Position numbers and translations under genes: made by a program. Positions 39,301 through 53,400 of a stretch of 64,000 nucleotides of DNA are shown here, piece after piece (position 1 is the first letter of the stretch; each line of letters begins with the position of its first letter). Under the pieces are notes generated by a model. The model was not told the DNA's origin. It ran no database searches and saw nothing but the letters and a program-made list of their open reading frames with translations. The stretch is from Strigamia acuminata (taxonomy: Eukaryota > Arthropoda > Chilopoda > Geophilomorpha > Linotaeniidae): positions 2,046,001 through 2,110,000 of the forward strand of contig OX442323.1 in NCBI GenBank assembly GCA_949358305.1. Reading direction: 5' to 3'.

Positions 39301-42300
39301 GAAATGATGTCATGTGACAGGTAATTTAGATGGTAGAGGATGATTTGAGTGTGCAGGTGTAAAGTAAATTGTGTTTGGTTTTATTTTATTCTATTTTATC
39401 TGCGTGCAAAATGACAGTTTAATCGAGTGCGCTAAGTTTAGTGAAGTTTGGACGCGAGCGAGCGAGATTACCTCATCTCATCTCAGCGTGTTCGTGCGGA
39501 TTGTTTGAAACTCGCAACGCCAACTCCACCCTTTGGACGTTCGGGTGCGTGTGGGAGGAGCAAATCAACGATGGGCGCTTAGGATTTATCGAAGTGTGAG
39601 CTCCTCCTATGCCTTGCTTAATGAAATCCATAAATTTTAGCCGGCTTTAGGACGTCCGTTCGGTCCGAACAAACCCGAACAAACTTGAACTTGCCGGCTG
39701 TTCACCTTCGATTCCTCATCAATTCGCGCTCATTTGCACATTCTTTGCTAAATAAATAATAAAAATAATATTTCAAATTTCTATTATTTTTTTTAAAATT
39801 TTTTTTTTTTTGTTTTTTTTTTATTTAAGCCTAATTTCCATTGAATAACATGAGAATTTTCGAAACAAATAATTTTAGTTTAGTTTTTTGCTTTTTTTTA
39901 AATTTATTTTTACAATTTTTTGATTTAAGCCTAATTTCCATAGAAAAGCATGTTAAAAAAATTTTTTTCTCTTTGTTTGTTTATTTATTCATTTGTGGAG
40001 AAAGTATGAAAAATGTGCGCCGAGATTTGGCTACTTGGGAGGAGGAATGTGAGTGATAGTCGACGATAAAGGGTTAATAGCATCACCTCTGATGGTTGAG
40101 GTGAAACCAAGGTGTGCCTTGACGCTTAAATCGAGTTGGGGAGGTGCCACGATTTACTGGTTACGTATTAAACTTCTTCTCGTGCAAACTGCAACGCCCT
40201 CGACTCAACTAAACCCAAAACTTTTTTTCTTTTACTTCTTTACTTCTTTCTCTCCATCTATTTATCCATTGTGTATACCCACTTTACCTCTTTTATGGCG
40301 CTCGTGAATATGAAAAAGAATGCATGCTGTGAACTCAGCCACCATTTTCCTGAATAAATGACGTCATGTCCAGGTAGTGTCATTGGCCCGTCCACCCTCA
40401 TCCCTTAAAAAAGGCGAGGGTTCGTTTAATAAGCAGTTTGAGTAAGAGAATAATGACATTTTTCTTTGCTCTTGCAATATAACTGGGATAGACCATCTTG
40501 AGGGGTGTTTTGCTCCAGCTGGAACAACGGAGGGAAAAAAAGTGCGAGCGAAAACAAATGTGCACGTATGCTGCGCAATCTAATAATATGGTGTTGTGTT
40601 GGCATCATTTTTATCATATTTATGGCTGTTAGCGCCGCTCCGATCGACTGAGGCTTTTACTTGCCTTTAAACTGCGCTACAAATGCTACAAATGCATTAA
40701 CTTGCATTAAATAACCCGCAAATTGCAATAAATTGAGCAAAATTCATTGAAAATCTTGTAAAAATCACTGGAAATCGTGTAAAAGTCGTTGAAGATCATG
40801 CAAATCAACTAAAAGTCATAAAAGTCATGTAAGAGTCACTGCAAATCAACTAAAAGTCCCAAAAACTCGTGTAAAATCCATCTTTATCCAAGAAACTCAA
40901 TCTTCAGAGTCACACCTCAAATAAACTTCAAGTTCGATATTTCCCCGCACAATCTAATGCGGCGCTATAGCCGGAAAAATGCGAGCCAGCACATTTGAGC
41001 ATCGATTGTCATACTCGCAAACATTAATCTTCCAGGAGACCAATCAAACGACGAAATGGTGTTTTGATACTAAATTTATATCCGGTAGTGGTTAATTAAA
41101 AACAGAAACTGTCATCAGACTTCTCCGCATGAGTTGATAAGTTGCAAAGTGCTCTTTGTACGGCGCTTCCTCCCCACTGCTTAGTGCATGCAGATTGGAG
41201 AATGGCTTTTTTGTTCAATGTCAAGTTTGTGTAGGGGGATACTTAATCTTGACTTCTTCTTTCTTGTTTTTTGTGTCTTATTTTCTAAATGAGGATGCGG
41301 GGGCACCGAGGTTAGATTGAATACACATGTTTTGGGGAAGCGGTAGTGTCCGACTGGCGCGCTCTTGCTTTATTTAGTTTGTTTGTGTTTTGAGACATCT
41401 TTCGGGAATGTGGGTAATTATTTGCAAAATGGCGTCTCGGGTTACGAGGTGCGGACAAGGCGGATTAGATTCGGAATATTTCTTCTTCGGTTTCTCGTTC
41501 TCGTTCGTTTTCGTTGGCTTGACAAATTTATTTATTTATTATTTTTTGCTTATTATTCAAACTGCAGCGCTTTGGCTCTTCTTGCTTTCTAATGACATGA
41601 GATGTATCAGATGGAAATAAAACGGAGGAGGAAAAAAATTGCTGACATTCAGCCTCGTAAATCCGAACTTAAAAATAAACATCCAATAAAGAGATTTAGA
41701 GATTTTGGAGGAAAAAATAAATGGCTAAAACTCTGATGCTTTTAAATGATAATAAAAGAGTTTTAATGATGATATTAGATCTAAAGTCGCCAAATTCACG
41801 CGTGGAGGGGCCCGGGCCTTGCATATTTGTTGAAATTAATATTTTTCACTCGGAAAATTGAATATTTACTTAAACTAGCATTTATTTTGACAAATTAGAC
41901 GATTTTTGTAACCGGTGAGACGATTAAAAGGTTGAAAATTATTTTAAATGTAATTTTAATTTATTTTTTATTTTTTAAAATTGAAATGTGTAAAAATTGA
42001 GGGCAATATCAGCAGCGAGGGTTAAGGTTGGTCCTTGTGTGGAGGGAGGCTAATGAAGTCTGAAGGGGCCACCGAGACTCCACCCAGCGGGTCACCTTGC
42101 ACACATGTCTAGTGATCATTCAATGTTATGTCAAACTGGATTGCGCGCACAATAAAGGCGAGATTTAAATGATTTTAAAGATGCGCTTAATGCCAATCTT
42201 TTTTCTTTTCTTTTTTTTTTTATTTTAAAACAATAAAATGAAAAAAAAAATTACTCGTGGCGGTGAAATTTGTAATATATATCGAATTTTTTTTTGGGGT

Positions 42301-43052
42301 GGAAATGCGTGTCCGTTTTTGAGTTTATGCGTTTTAATACGCCGGTTTAAAAGCTGTCATTATGAGCTGTTGGCAACAGGAACTCGAATTTTTATTGCTT
42401 GTCTCGCCAGTCGCCAGCACTGACATGATGGAGAAAATTTGTGAATGCGGGCCGGTTTTGTAGGATATATATATTTTTTTTAATTGTTTTATTTTATTAA
42501 GATTGAGGGGGGAAAAAAATTGGAAGTGGGGTGTAATTTATACATGTGAATTTTTGCTTCGCTTTTTGGTGTGCACGCCATCTGACGAGCGAGTGGGTAA
42601 TTTGAAGAATCAATTCTTGGAAATGGTCGAGACGACAAACCAGTGTTTTCACGGGAATAAATCATGGAGCTGTTTCGAACGAGGAATAAAAAATGTGAAC
42701 AATGGACTAGGAACTGAATTAATTTTTTTTTTAAGTTTTTTTTTTTTTAAGTTTTTTTTTTTAATTTTTTTAAAATGAGTTGACATGTGATCATTAAAAT
42801 GACATGACGACGGTGATGAATTGTTTAACACACTTTCTGGAATGTCTAAATTATCTCATTAATGTTTTGTTCTCTGTTTAGTCACGCGAAATGTATTTTC
42901 ATGAGTTTTAAAAAATTAATTCTAGAAAAAATTTTTTTAATTAATTAATGCAAATGATCACAAAAATTAATTTCCTCGATCGGAATTGAAACGCCGTTAA
43001 AATTAGACGTTTTTAATTAATTGAAAATTATATTTAAAAAGAAATTGAACAA
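36392..43052. other. Non-coding, mostly AT-rich
   Basis: No supported gene. Loose repeats of catgaaaatagtca-type words occur at 38755-38930, and of aaaagtca-type words at 40740-40870. An exact CRE, TGACGTCA, lies near 40360. Confidence 0.55.
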
Positions 43053-43361
43053 CAGTATGGAGCGTCGACTATCCAAAGATATAGGTGTTTGTAAAACCGA
43101 TTTGTACTGTACTGTATACGAAAATAAAAACTAAAAAAATTGTTAAGAATTCATAAAAAGAAAAATCCAGAAAAATTTAGAAAATTTTAGAAAATTTTAA
43201 AAAAAGCTAGAACTTTTTTTTAAAAAATCTAGAAAAATGTGTAAAAAATGTGTATAAACTTATAAAAATCTAGAAAAAACTATAAAACTGTGTACAAATG
43301 TGTAAAAAATCGATTATCGCTGTTTGGACAAGCGGTCGTTCGGATAATCGTTCGTCTACTG
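43053..43361. mobile_element. Degraded second pogo/Tigger-like element
   Basis: The right end (reverse) reads CAGTAGACGAACGATTATCC and the left end CAGTATGGAGCGTCGACTAT, sharing CAGTA and a TATCC core. TA follows the right end; the left flank is AA, presumably mutated. The interior is A-rich with tctagaaaaa words. Confidence 0.55.
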
Positions 43362-44225
43362 TAAATGTCTTTACTTTTCAATTTTTTTGTGAAAACTTCC
43401 AGATGACGGCTGATACTGAGAAAATGTGAATGGAATGTAGAGCCGTGTTGCTAATGACAAGCAAGAAAAGCTACGATTGGGTTGTGACAGTGTCTGGGTA
43501 GACAGAAGGGCAGGGGGGGAAAGATTGCAGAGAGAAAGAAGAGAAGAATGCGCTGCTTGTCCTATGTAATTTCTGTGACTGAGGAAGTGGGCAGAAATGA
43601 GTGGTGTAGACCCTCACTAAACCGAGCGAAAATTAGAGTGCTTCGCTGTGTAATCGCGAGGAATCATACGGTCCGAACTATGTTTCTCACTGGTACCTGG
43701 AAAAAAATCAGAATGTCAAGGTCTTTTGCTCCAAAACTCAACGAATATCGCGGAAAACGAATAAAAACGAATGAAAAGAAATCAAATGCAGGGCGCGCCG
43801 TTGTTGTCGCGGTGCCGGTAATCGGAACTAAAAAAATGGCGTTGGCCGTTGGTGTTGTTGTTGCGATGGTGGGGCGGGAGATGTTTTTTGTTTTTTTTTG
43901 ATAAATTAAATCAATGGGATGGAGCAACGAGTTGATTCATTAGGAATGATGGCACGTGAAATGTAATTCCTTTTCTGTTTGACTAGGGATGATGAGGAGT
44001 GAATCAGAGTCGTGACATGCGCATTATGTTTGCTTTGCTCGTTAACGTCGCTACTCATAATTAATCGTTCGTGTTGATGAATCCTCGGAGTGAGGAATAG
44101 GATATGATCTGATCCCCAAACATGTTGAAACGTGTTTCAATTTATTTATTCTTTTTTTTTATTCTTTTTTAAATTAATTTTTTAAGTTAGTTTTGAATAA
44201 AAATCTCATTTTTTTCTTTTTCTAG
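43362..44225 (+). other. Intron immediately upstream of dachsous exon A
   Basis: It ends in a T/C-rich tract and TCTAG acceptor. The open frame at 43548-43901 is not similar to cadherin and is not supported. Confidence 0.65.
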
Positions 44226-44400
44226 ATTTCTGCAACTGACGCCGATTGCGGTGTCAATGGAATGGTTAATTACACATTAGACGAGGAACGTACGAAGGAA
44301 TTTCTAGTTCAACCGCTGACTGGCAAAGTGTGCATTAATCTACCGTTGGATCACGAAGCAAGAAGCACCTATGAATTCCCAGTCGTCGCTACGGATAGAG
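44226..44400 (+). CDS. ds: dachsous exon A (first exon in window): middle of EC6
   Basis: The exon follows a good acceptor (T-rich tract ending TCTAG) and ends in phase 1 before gtattc. It encodes an EC core with the calcium motif DADCGVNG and the LDHE strand. It starts inside a repeat, so an upstream exon must exist. Codons are less GC-biased than in the later exons. Confidence 0.82.
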
Positions 44401-47400
44401 GTATTCATTAATTCAATGTTTAACTTGCACTTGTAAATGTTTTGTCCTTTAAAAGGCGCAGATTTTGTAGCATAGACAAAAAAAAGACAAAAGATTCAAT
44501 TTCAGGCTTAAAAAATTCAATTTCAGACACAAGGGGTCTGGCCCTGTTCAAAGTCGTGCGCATGCCCACTGCGACTGAAAACAGACTAAATCGGCCGCCA
44601 TTTTTCGAGTTAGATCGAGAGCAACCATTTTATTCTATGTTGTTTAAAAATAACGGAAAAATTGGGACTGGGCATTCACTTTTTCGATTTTTTAGGAGTT
44701 GGTTTCGGTTGTTCGTGTTTTTGATGATTGTAACATTTTCTTGCAGGCGGTGAAAGTACGAGTGCAATGGTGAAGATCCAAGTGACGGATATAAATGATA
44801 ACTTGCCGATATTCTATCCGAGGGAGTACAACGTGAGTCTGCGGGAGAACGTATTGGAAACCGTTCCGATAGTTGTCATTGTGGCCACGGATGCTGATTC
44901 GGGCACATTTGGCACCGTCACATACCGGATTGTCAGCGGCAATGTGCACCAACTGTTCCGCATCGACTCGAAAACCGGTAAGTTTAGAGCTCGCCACCAA
45001 ATCATCAGAATCGAACGAATTATAAAAAAAAATCACTTTTTTGTGATGATAAAAAAAAATCTAAACTTTTTAACGGCCATCTTTAAGTTGGTAGCGCCAT
45101 TTGAATGATGGTGCTAAAAAGTGTAACTAAATTAAAGTGTTAAATTTTCGGTTGGATTTGTTTTTGTAGGCGAATTATTCATGAATGAGCGACTCAATAA
45201 GCGGAATGCGATGCATCACCTGACGGTGGCGGCCGTCGACGGCGGAGGACGAGACTCTGCGGGCCACGCGCACATCTGGGTGAGCGTGATCGATTCCCAG
45301 CAACGCCCGCCGACTTTCAAACACTCGCGCTACAACTTGAGCATCAGGGAGGATGCGCCCATTCATTCGGACGTCGGTATCGTTCGCGCCGTCACATCCG
45401 ACCGAGGTACCATATTGAGAAAAATTCATATTTTGTGTGATTGATTATTAGAAAAAATAAAATATAAAAAAAAAGTAAATAAAATGGAGGAGAAGGACTA
45501 AAGCATGATTGATTGCGAGTATTCACGATACGCGGTGAGTCATTTGGATGAATAATACTCATTGCGAGTGAAAAGGGCCACTTAATTCAGCGCCACACTT
45601 TGATGTTGGAATCGAGTGCGAGTGTTGGAGTGAATTAAAATCGATTGGTGGAAATGTAGACGTAGTTTGGGACGATTTGTGAAGTTTTACGTAATGCTTT
45701 TTTGTTGTTTTTTTTGTGTGTTTAGATGCTGGCAATTTGCATTACTCCATTTATTCGGGAGATCCGAATGGATATTTCTCGATCGATGCTCAAACTGGCA
45801 GGATTTCAACCAATAAAGCGGTAGATCACGAAGAGCATCCATTTATTCTTCTTAATGTTCAAGCTCAGAGCGGAAGGCCACCTTCTTACGGACATACTCA
45901 GGTTGGGCGTTTGCTTTATTCCGTTTCTTTTTGATTTATGGGTGTTAATGTCGCTCGAATTGGAGTCAGAAAATGGTTTGAGTCTAAAGCGGCTGAATGT
46001 TTTGCAATGTAAACACGGAAATTCTAGTCAAAGTAGTTAAATTTTTTAGTTTGTGGAGAATCTGGGAAATAAATTGTTAACTTTTAACTTAAAAATCAAT
46101 TAGAATGCACTGAAAAGCGATAGAAATGAATGCATAATTACTAAAAAAGAAAAAAACAACTAAAAGCCAATTAAGATCGATGAAAATTAATCAAAATGAA
46201 TGAAAATGAGCTAAAAATTAGTCAAAATGAATGAAAATGAGCTAAAAATGAGTCAAAATGAATGAAAATGAGCTAAAAGTTAGAGAAAATCTATGGAAAT
46301 GAGTTAATAATCAGTCAAAATAAACGAAACTGAAAGTAAAGTGAGTCAAAATATATGAAAAATGAGGTAAAACTTGAGTGAAAATCATTGAACCTTGCGA
46401 ATAGGAATTTCCGGAAGTGCACAACAGATTTTTTTTGACAAATGTAACGTGCAGAAGAAGAGAAATGGGCGGCCATTATTCTCAAGTGAGAAGGATTATG
46501 AATAGAAATGTAACACGATGCTTTGGTTGAATTTGATGTAGGAGGGCGCTGGCGGATTGCGCTCCTTCCTTCCTTCCATTTTTGCCAGATTTAAATAATG
46601 AACCGAGGAAGAAATATGCACGCGTGCTGAAAGTTTTACACGCAGCGTTTCTTTCTGATTAATATTTGTTTCATTCACTCAAAAGGCCAAAAGAAAATTA
46701 ACAAATTAAAAATTCCCTCTCCTCCTCCTCGCAACTTGTCATTTCCGGTTCCATCCTAAGTGCTTTTTGCATCTAAATTAGTCTTTAAAAAAGAAAAATG
46801 CTTTTTTAAACCATTGTAATGAGACCAGTTTGGCGTGACAATGCGCTATACATCCACACCGGAGGCTCTTGGCTAACAACTTAATGCTCTTTCCTACCAA
46901 CTGCTTCTGTATTACATTTCTGCAATTGCATTTCGAGCAACACGTGCAGTCGAACTTTCTGTTTGTGGGGATTTTGCTGTTTTTATAAACTACGAATATG
47001 ATTGGCTAGCATTAGTCACGTGCTCACGTGACGTCATAAACAGTAATGGCGTCAAAACAGTAATGGCGTCTCGGCTCAAAACTCGATAGCGGAAAATGCG
47101 ATCACACAACTAACTACGGGAACAGGAAGGTGGTAAAAAAAAAAATACACCAGGAAAGTTAGTTTCCAGAATTTTAAAACCAGATTTGAATTAATTATTG
47201 AGGATGCATGGGCGTCCATAATTTAAAAATCTCAACGGTTGGGCTGAAAACCGACGATAACTCGAGAACGGACTAGGGTTTACTTTTCTTTCGTGGACTG
47301 CTTGAAAAACGATTCCGGTTGCAGTTTTTTTGCTTTTGGTGTCCATCCAGTTTGACCGGGCGCTCAGTTCGCGCCAAGAATGTGTCGAGACACTGCAGCG

Positions 47401-50400
47401 AACCTCGACGGCCTTTCTTAATTTGAAAGCCGAAGTTGAAAAGACCGGAAGGGTCAACGCAATTCGTGCGCGAACTTGACGCCAATTATTTGCATCGCGT
47501 TCTCGGGACGATCCGGCGCGCAGATAATCAGTATAAAACATGTCCGCCGGACTCCCGAGATAAAAATAGCCGATATGGCATAATTAACGCTCAAGGGCCA
47601 GCGCGGTAATGATGATAACTCGGTATCGGTCTTATCTGCACGAAAACGGGCAAGAAAAGTGCGGCCATTACAGTAATTTGTTCGATTTACGGGTCCAATT
47701 TTGAAAATGAAAGAAAATAATTTTATTTTTGTTTGTGAATTTTTTCTTTTTAATTTATTGAATAAAAGACACGTTTGAATACCGGTAGCAATTTGTGCGC
47801 GTTACCGTGATCTGATAAGCCGGCACTGCAATTAAGTGGAGCGTCGTAAGCAGATGGCCCGCAGCCGCGGCGCAACTCGCTCGCCGAGGAAATTGTTCGG
47901 ATTGCGAATGTCAATTGGAATTGCTTTTCCCACGTGTCGTTAAATTCGTTTAGGGTTCATCAATCGGTCAAACGCAATGGGGCATACGTAAAAGGTTGAT
48001 TAAGAAATGAAATGCTCGCTTGTGTGTGTGTATGGGAATTTCTCGTTTTTCATAAATATTTTATATTTATTTTATATTTTAATGGGGGCCGTGAGCAGAT
48101 TTAATCATCGAGAATGGTTTAATACGGGGCGAATGTGGGATCTCACGTTTGTGCGCAGAAATTGATGCGGGATGGAAATTCGATTAGTTCCACTTCTAGT
48201 TTCGGAATTTTTCGTTTTTTTTTTATGTCCGGATGCAAGGTTTGTTGCGGGATTAAATTAAATGTTGAATTTTGGGAAGAAAGTGATAGAAGTGTCGGGT
48301 AGTGAACGGCGGCAGTGAAGGATGAAGCAACAAATTTGGGATGGAGAAGGCTAATAAGAGTAATGGGGGAAAAACGGCGCGATTGTTGATCGATTTACTC
48401 GTGTGTAGTAGATGGGTTTTAGAGTTTGAAGAACAGTGGCAGAGGGAGGGAGACTTAGGAGGTTATTCATTCGGAGGGGAAAAATTATTTAATTATATCT
48501 GTTTAGTAAAAAATTCAATTTCTTTTTTTGAATTTTATTTTTTATTTTATCTTGAAAGGATCCGTTTTTAAAAAGTTCTTGCCAGCCCTAAAATGCATTT
48601 TTTCGCTTTAAAATTGCATTGTTTATTAAAATTGTATTTTTGGCTTGTAATTGCATTTTTGTGGTCTAGTATTACATTGTTTGTGTAAAATGCATTTGTT
48701 TATGTCAAATTGCAGTATTCAGGTCTAAAAATTGGTTTATTTTGGTCTAAAAATTGGTTTATTTTGGTCTAAAAATTGGTTTATTTTGGTCTAAAAATTG
48801 GTTTATTTTGGTCTAAAAATTGGTTTATTTTGGTCTAAAAATTGATTTATTTTGGTCTAAAAATTGGTTTATTTTGGTCTAAAAATTGGTTTATTTTGGT
48901 CTAAAAATTGGTTTATTTTGGTCTAAAAATTGGTTTATTTTGGTCTAAAAATTGCAAATTTTGGTTAATTTGCCTTTTTTCTCGGTCTAAAGTTGATTTT
49001 TGTTGTACAAAAAATTGCATTTTATTGCATAAAATATATTTTTCTTCTATTGCAACTATTTGAATAAATTGAAATTGAATTGAATTGCAGGTGAATATTT
49101 CCATCAGCGATGTTAACGACAACGCGCCCGAATTCGCCAGCCACATCGTCAAAATCAGCGTGTCGGAAAACGCGGAGACCGACACCCCGCTGTACACGGC
49201 GCACGCGTCGGACGCGGACAGCGGCGAAAACGGCACGGTCTCGTACGAACTGGTGTACAACCCTGAAAACGCGTTCCGCATCGAGCCGACGAGCGGACAG
49301 ACGAGTCTACGCACCAAACTGGACTACGAGAAACGCAGCGAGTACTCGCTGGTCGTGGGCGCCAGCGACGGGGGCGTCCGACCGCTCCGATCCAACATGA
49401 CCCTCAAAGTGCAGGTGCAAGACGTGAACGACAACGCGCCCGTGTTCGCCCAGCGCGTCTACGAACTTCGGGTGGCCGAATCGGAGGCGGTGAACGCGCA
49501 ACTCGTGCAAGTGAAGGCGTCGGACGAGGACAGCGGCAACAACGCGCGTCTCACGTACCGGCTGGAGACGAACGAGCACGGCGCGGTGTTCGGAGTGTTT
49601 CCCAACAACGGATGGGTGTATTTGAAGCGCGGGCTGGACCGCGAGCAGAGGGACGCCTACCGACTGGTGATCGTGGCGAGGGACAACGGCAGTCCCGCGC
49701 TCTCGGCCACGTGCACGCTCGAGGTGGAGGTGGTGGACGTGAACGACAACGATCCGCAGTTCCCCAAGGAATCGTACGTCTTCGCCGTGGAGGAGAACGC
49801 CGATACGGGCAGCCGCGTGGGACGAATCCGCGCCGCCGATAAGGATGCGGCCAGTAATGGCCTTGTTAGATATAGTCTCGGGCTCAATGCTACGCAATTC
49901 AAGATAAACCACATGACTGGTACGAAATCTTTTCTTTTCTTTTCTTTTTTTTATTATTATTATTATATATTTTTGGTTGTGATTTAAGTGGTCGGCTGTG
50001 AGGGAATTTGATTGGTTTATGGGCTTTTCTTGACGTTTGAATGCAGCTATCTTAAGTATTTTAAGTTTTATAAGTCAAAGTGCCCAAAGTGGCTCGTTTT
50101 GCGAGTTTAGCTCGTGACTTATGGGTGTTCATGTTGTAAACATTTGATACTAGTAATGTGCTTATGGATATGGCGAAAAATTACATTTTTATACGAGTAA
50201 AAATTTCGTTCTTATACGAGTAAAAATTACGTTTTTATACGAGTAAATTGCATTTTGAAATGAGTAAAAATTACATTTTCTTCTAATTGACTAAAAATTA
50301 CCTTTTTAAAATGTAATTCAACATCTGGATGACCGAACGTAATTTAATATTTGCATTCGATAATTCTAATTTTTTTTAAAAAAAATTGATTTTAAAAAGT

Positions 50401-53400
50401 ATATTTATTCTAGTACTTGTACGTAAGCTTAAGGTGAGAGTTGTGTGCAGCGCAGGAAAGCGCGCGACGGGACTGCAAAGCGCTGCTCCGGTGTTTGTTA
50501 TCCGGATGTCCAACACTGCGCACAACTGCAACTCCAAACAAGTCGTTTAAGAGGAATTTGCATTTGACTGGATAGTTGCCAGTGCTCGACTTGCTGTCAA
50601 ACGCTCTTCCTTCCCTTCTTCCCTCCCCCCCTCAACAACTCTATTAGAAATTCAAAGTGATCTTACAAAGTGTTATTGATTTTGTCCCTTCGTTCGTTCC
50701 TCGTGCAATTGAGGTAATGCGAAAGCGCTGAATTCGCCGCCTGATTGCCGAATCTCCATTTCGTGCACAATACGACTCTGACATTTTTTTCTTTTCTTTT
50801 CTTTTCCAGGCGAAATTGTCACTACGAGCAAATTGGATCGCGAATGGAAAGCCGTGCACGATTTTGTTGCCACCGCGACGGATGGCGGAACACCTCCGAG
50901 AAACGCCCGCGTTCGCATTCAGGTCAAAGTGAATGATGTCAACGATAATCCTCCGATTTTCATCGACCCGTACGACGATATTATTACTGTGAGGGAGGAA
51001 GGGGCGCCCGGAACGGAGTTCGTACGCGTTTCGGCCGCTGATCCGGATGAAGGAGCCAATGGCACGGTCAAATATTTCTTGGATAAAGGTAAGAACTTAA
51101 GTGCTACCAACTTGTTGTATTGTACGATTTTGGATACGTGGGGGGAGTTTAACGCGAAATATGTCTTTAAAGTAATTAAAAAGTTGTTGAAACGAGGTTT
51201 TCGGATGAAGAAAAATATTCTTTAAGTGAATTTTCCTCGATAAAAAATGGTTAAAACTAGATTTCCACCGTTAAAAACTATTATAAAATATTGGCAAAAT
51301 GAGATTTTCATCATTAAAAAATTAATATAACGAGATTTTAAAATTTTAAAAAAAAGAGTAAATTTGTAACCTGAAAAAAGTTGGCTAAACCCGTTTCTAA
51401 CACTCGTTGTAAATATTTTGCATTATCGATTCATGTTTTTTCTTTCTTTTCTTTGTTCAGCCAATGGAGAGGACAGTTGGGACGTATTTGACATCGATGT
51501 GGAAACGGGAGTGATGTCAACGAAGCTCGTGTTGGATCAGGAACTCAAACAAATGTACCGCGTGATCGTGATCGCCAAGGACGGAGGAAAGCCGCCGCTA
51601 GAGTCGCGCAAAGAACTGAAAATCGAAGTGGTCGACTCGAACGACAATCGGCCCATCTTCTCGGCGTCGTCCTTCGACTTCCACGTCCCGGAAAACACGT
51701 CGGCCGGCGAACGCATCGGCAGCGTGGCCGCGCACGACACGGACGACGGACGCATCACGTACAACATCGCCAGCGGAAACCTCTACGACACTTTCGAGAT
51801 CAACAAAACCTCCGGCACGCTCTTCCTCGCGCACGAAGTCGACTACGAAAAAACGTCGCATTTCGTGCTGCAGATCAGAGCCGTGGACGCGAGCACGTCC
51901 AACTTGAGGGAAAGTCTCATCAACTTGACCCTCACCATCGAAGACGTGAACGATAACGCGCCGGTCTTCGAAAAGGACCCCATCCTGCTCAAACTGACCG
52001 AGGACGTGCTCGAAGGAAGCGTCGTGTGGAATTTCTCGGCCGTGGACGCCGACGGAGGCCTCAACGGACTGGTTTCCTACGCCATCTTGCACCAGTCGCC
52101 CGAAAAGGCGTTTCGCGTGGACGAAACGACGGGCGCGTTGACCGTGGTCAAGCCTCTAGACTACGAATTGCATCCGGAATACATGCTGGTCATGGCGGCC
52201 ACCGATCGCGCGGACGATCCGAACCGCAGGCTGTCGACGAGCGCCACGGCGCGAATCATTTTGGTCGACGTGAACGACAACGCGCCGTATTTTACGTCGC
52301 GGAGTCGCATCGACGTCATGGAAGACGAACCGATCGGATACCCGATCGTGCATTTGATCGCGCTGGATCGCGATTCCGGCGATAACGGGAAAATTACGTA
52401 CGGCATCGCGTCCGGAAACGAGGCCGGTTATTTTGCATTGGATCCACAAACCGGTAAGAAATAAATAAATAAATTAATTAATTAATTAATTAAAAAATGT
52501 TAAATTGTGATTGAATTTTAGGATTGCTAACGTTGGCCAAGAGGATCGAGAGGGAGGTTTCCACACGTTACGTGCTCAACGTGACCGCTACGGACAATGG
52601 TGTGCCCGCGCTGTCCACTCATCAGTTGATCGATGTATTTATCGAGGATTTGGACGACAACCCGCCGCGTTTCGAACGATCCGTTTACCTCGCAAACATT
52701 ACCGAAGATGCTTCGGTCGGGAGTCTCGTCGTCAGGCTTAAAGCAATCGATCCCGATTCTGGTAATTCAATTGCAATTTCAATTTATTTTATTTATTTAT
52801 TTTTTTATTTTAATTTTTTAATTTTTGAAGGAACCAATGCGAACTTGACATATTTCATCCCGAGCGGTATCGCCGACGAGAAGTTTGTTATCAATCCGAT
52901 CACTGGCGAGATGAGGACGAATTCCAAGTTGGACCGGGAGGACAAATCGTCGTACACGGTGACGGTTTACGTGCGCGACGGTTCGCTGCCGACGCAGTAC
53001 GACACCGCGACCGTTCTCATCGATTTGCTCGACATCAACGACAACTTTCCGGAGTTTCACGACTCGTGTTACCCGCTCTCGGTGCCCGAAAACAGCGAAT
53101 TGTCCGTCATACACAACGTGGTCGCCACGGACCGCGACGCGGGACTCAACGGAGACGTTTCCTACGCCATAAGCAGTGAATATTTGCATTTATTTTCCAC
53201 TTTTTGTTTAAATTAATTAATTAATTTGAATTTGAATTTGTAGAAGGGAACGTAGGAAATAAATTCTCGATCGATCCGCAAACGGGGCAGTTAGCGAGCG
53301 CGCCGTTGGATCGGGAAGTGGTGTCCGTTTACCATTTGACCATCACTGCGAGGGATCGCGGCAACCCGCCGCAGTACGGGTCGTGCAACGTGACGATCCA

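Larger units (their letters stand above)
45902..49090 (+). other. dachsous intron D-E (3.2 kb) with two tandem arrays and a motif cluster
   Basis: This is the largest intron fully inside the window. It carries a 31-bp array, a compact E-box/CRE cluster, GC-richer DNA around 47.3-47.9 kb and a 22-bp array close to the acceptor. No extra cadherin exon was found in it. Confidence 0.8.

Noticed and set aside
48722-48962. CRISPR-like regular repeat
   Set aside because: Units are contiguous with no unique spacers, and the host is a eukaryote.
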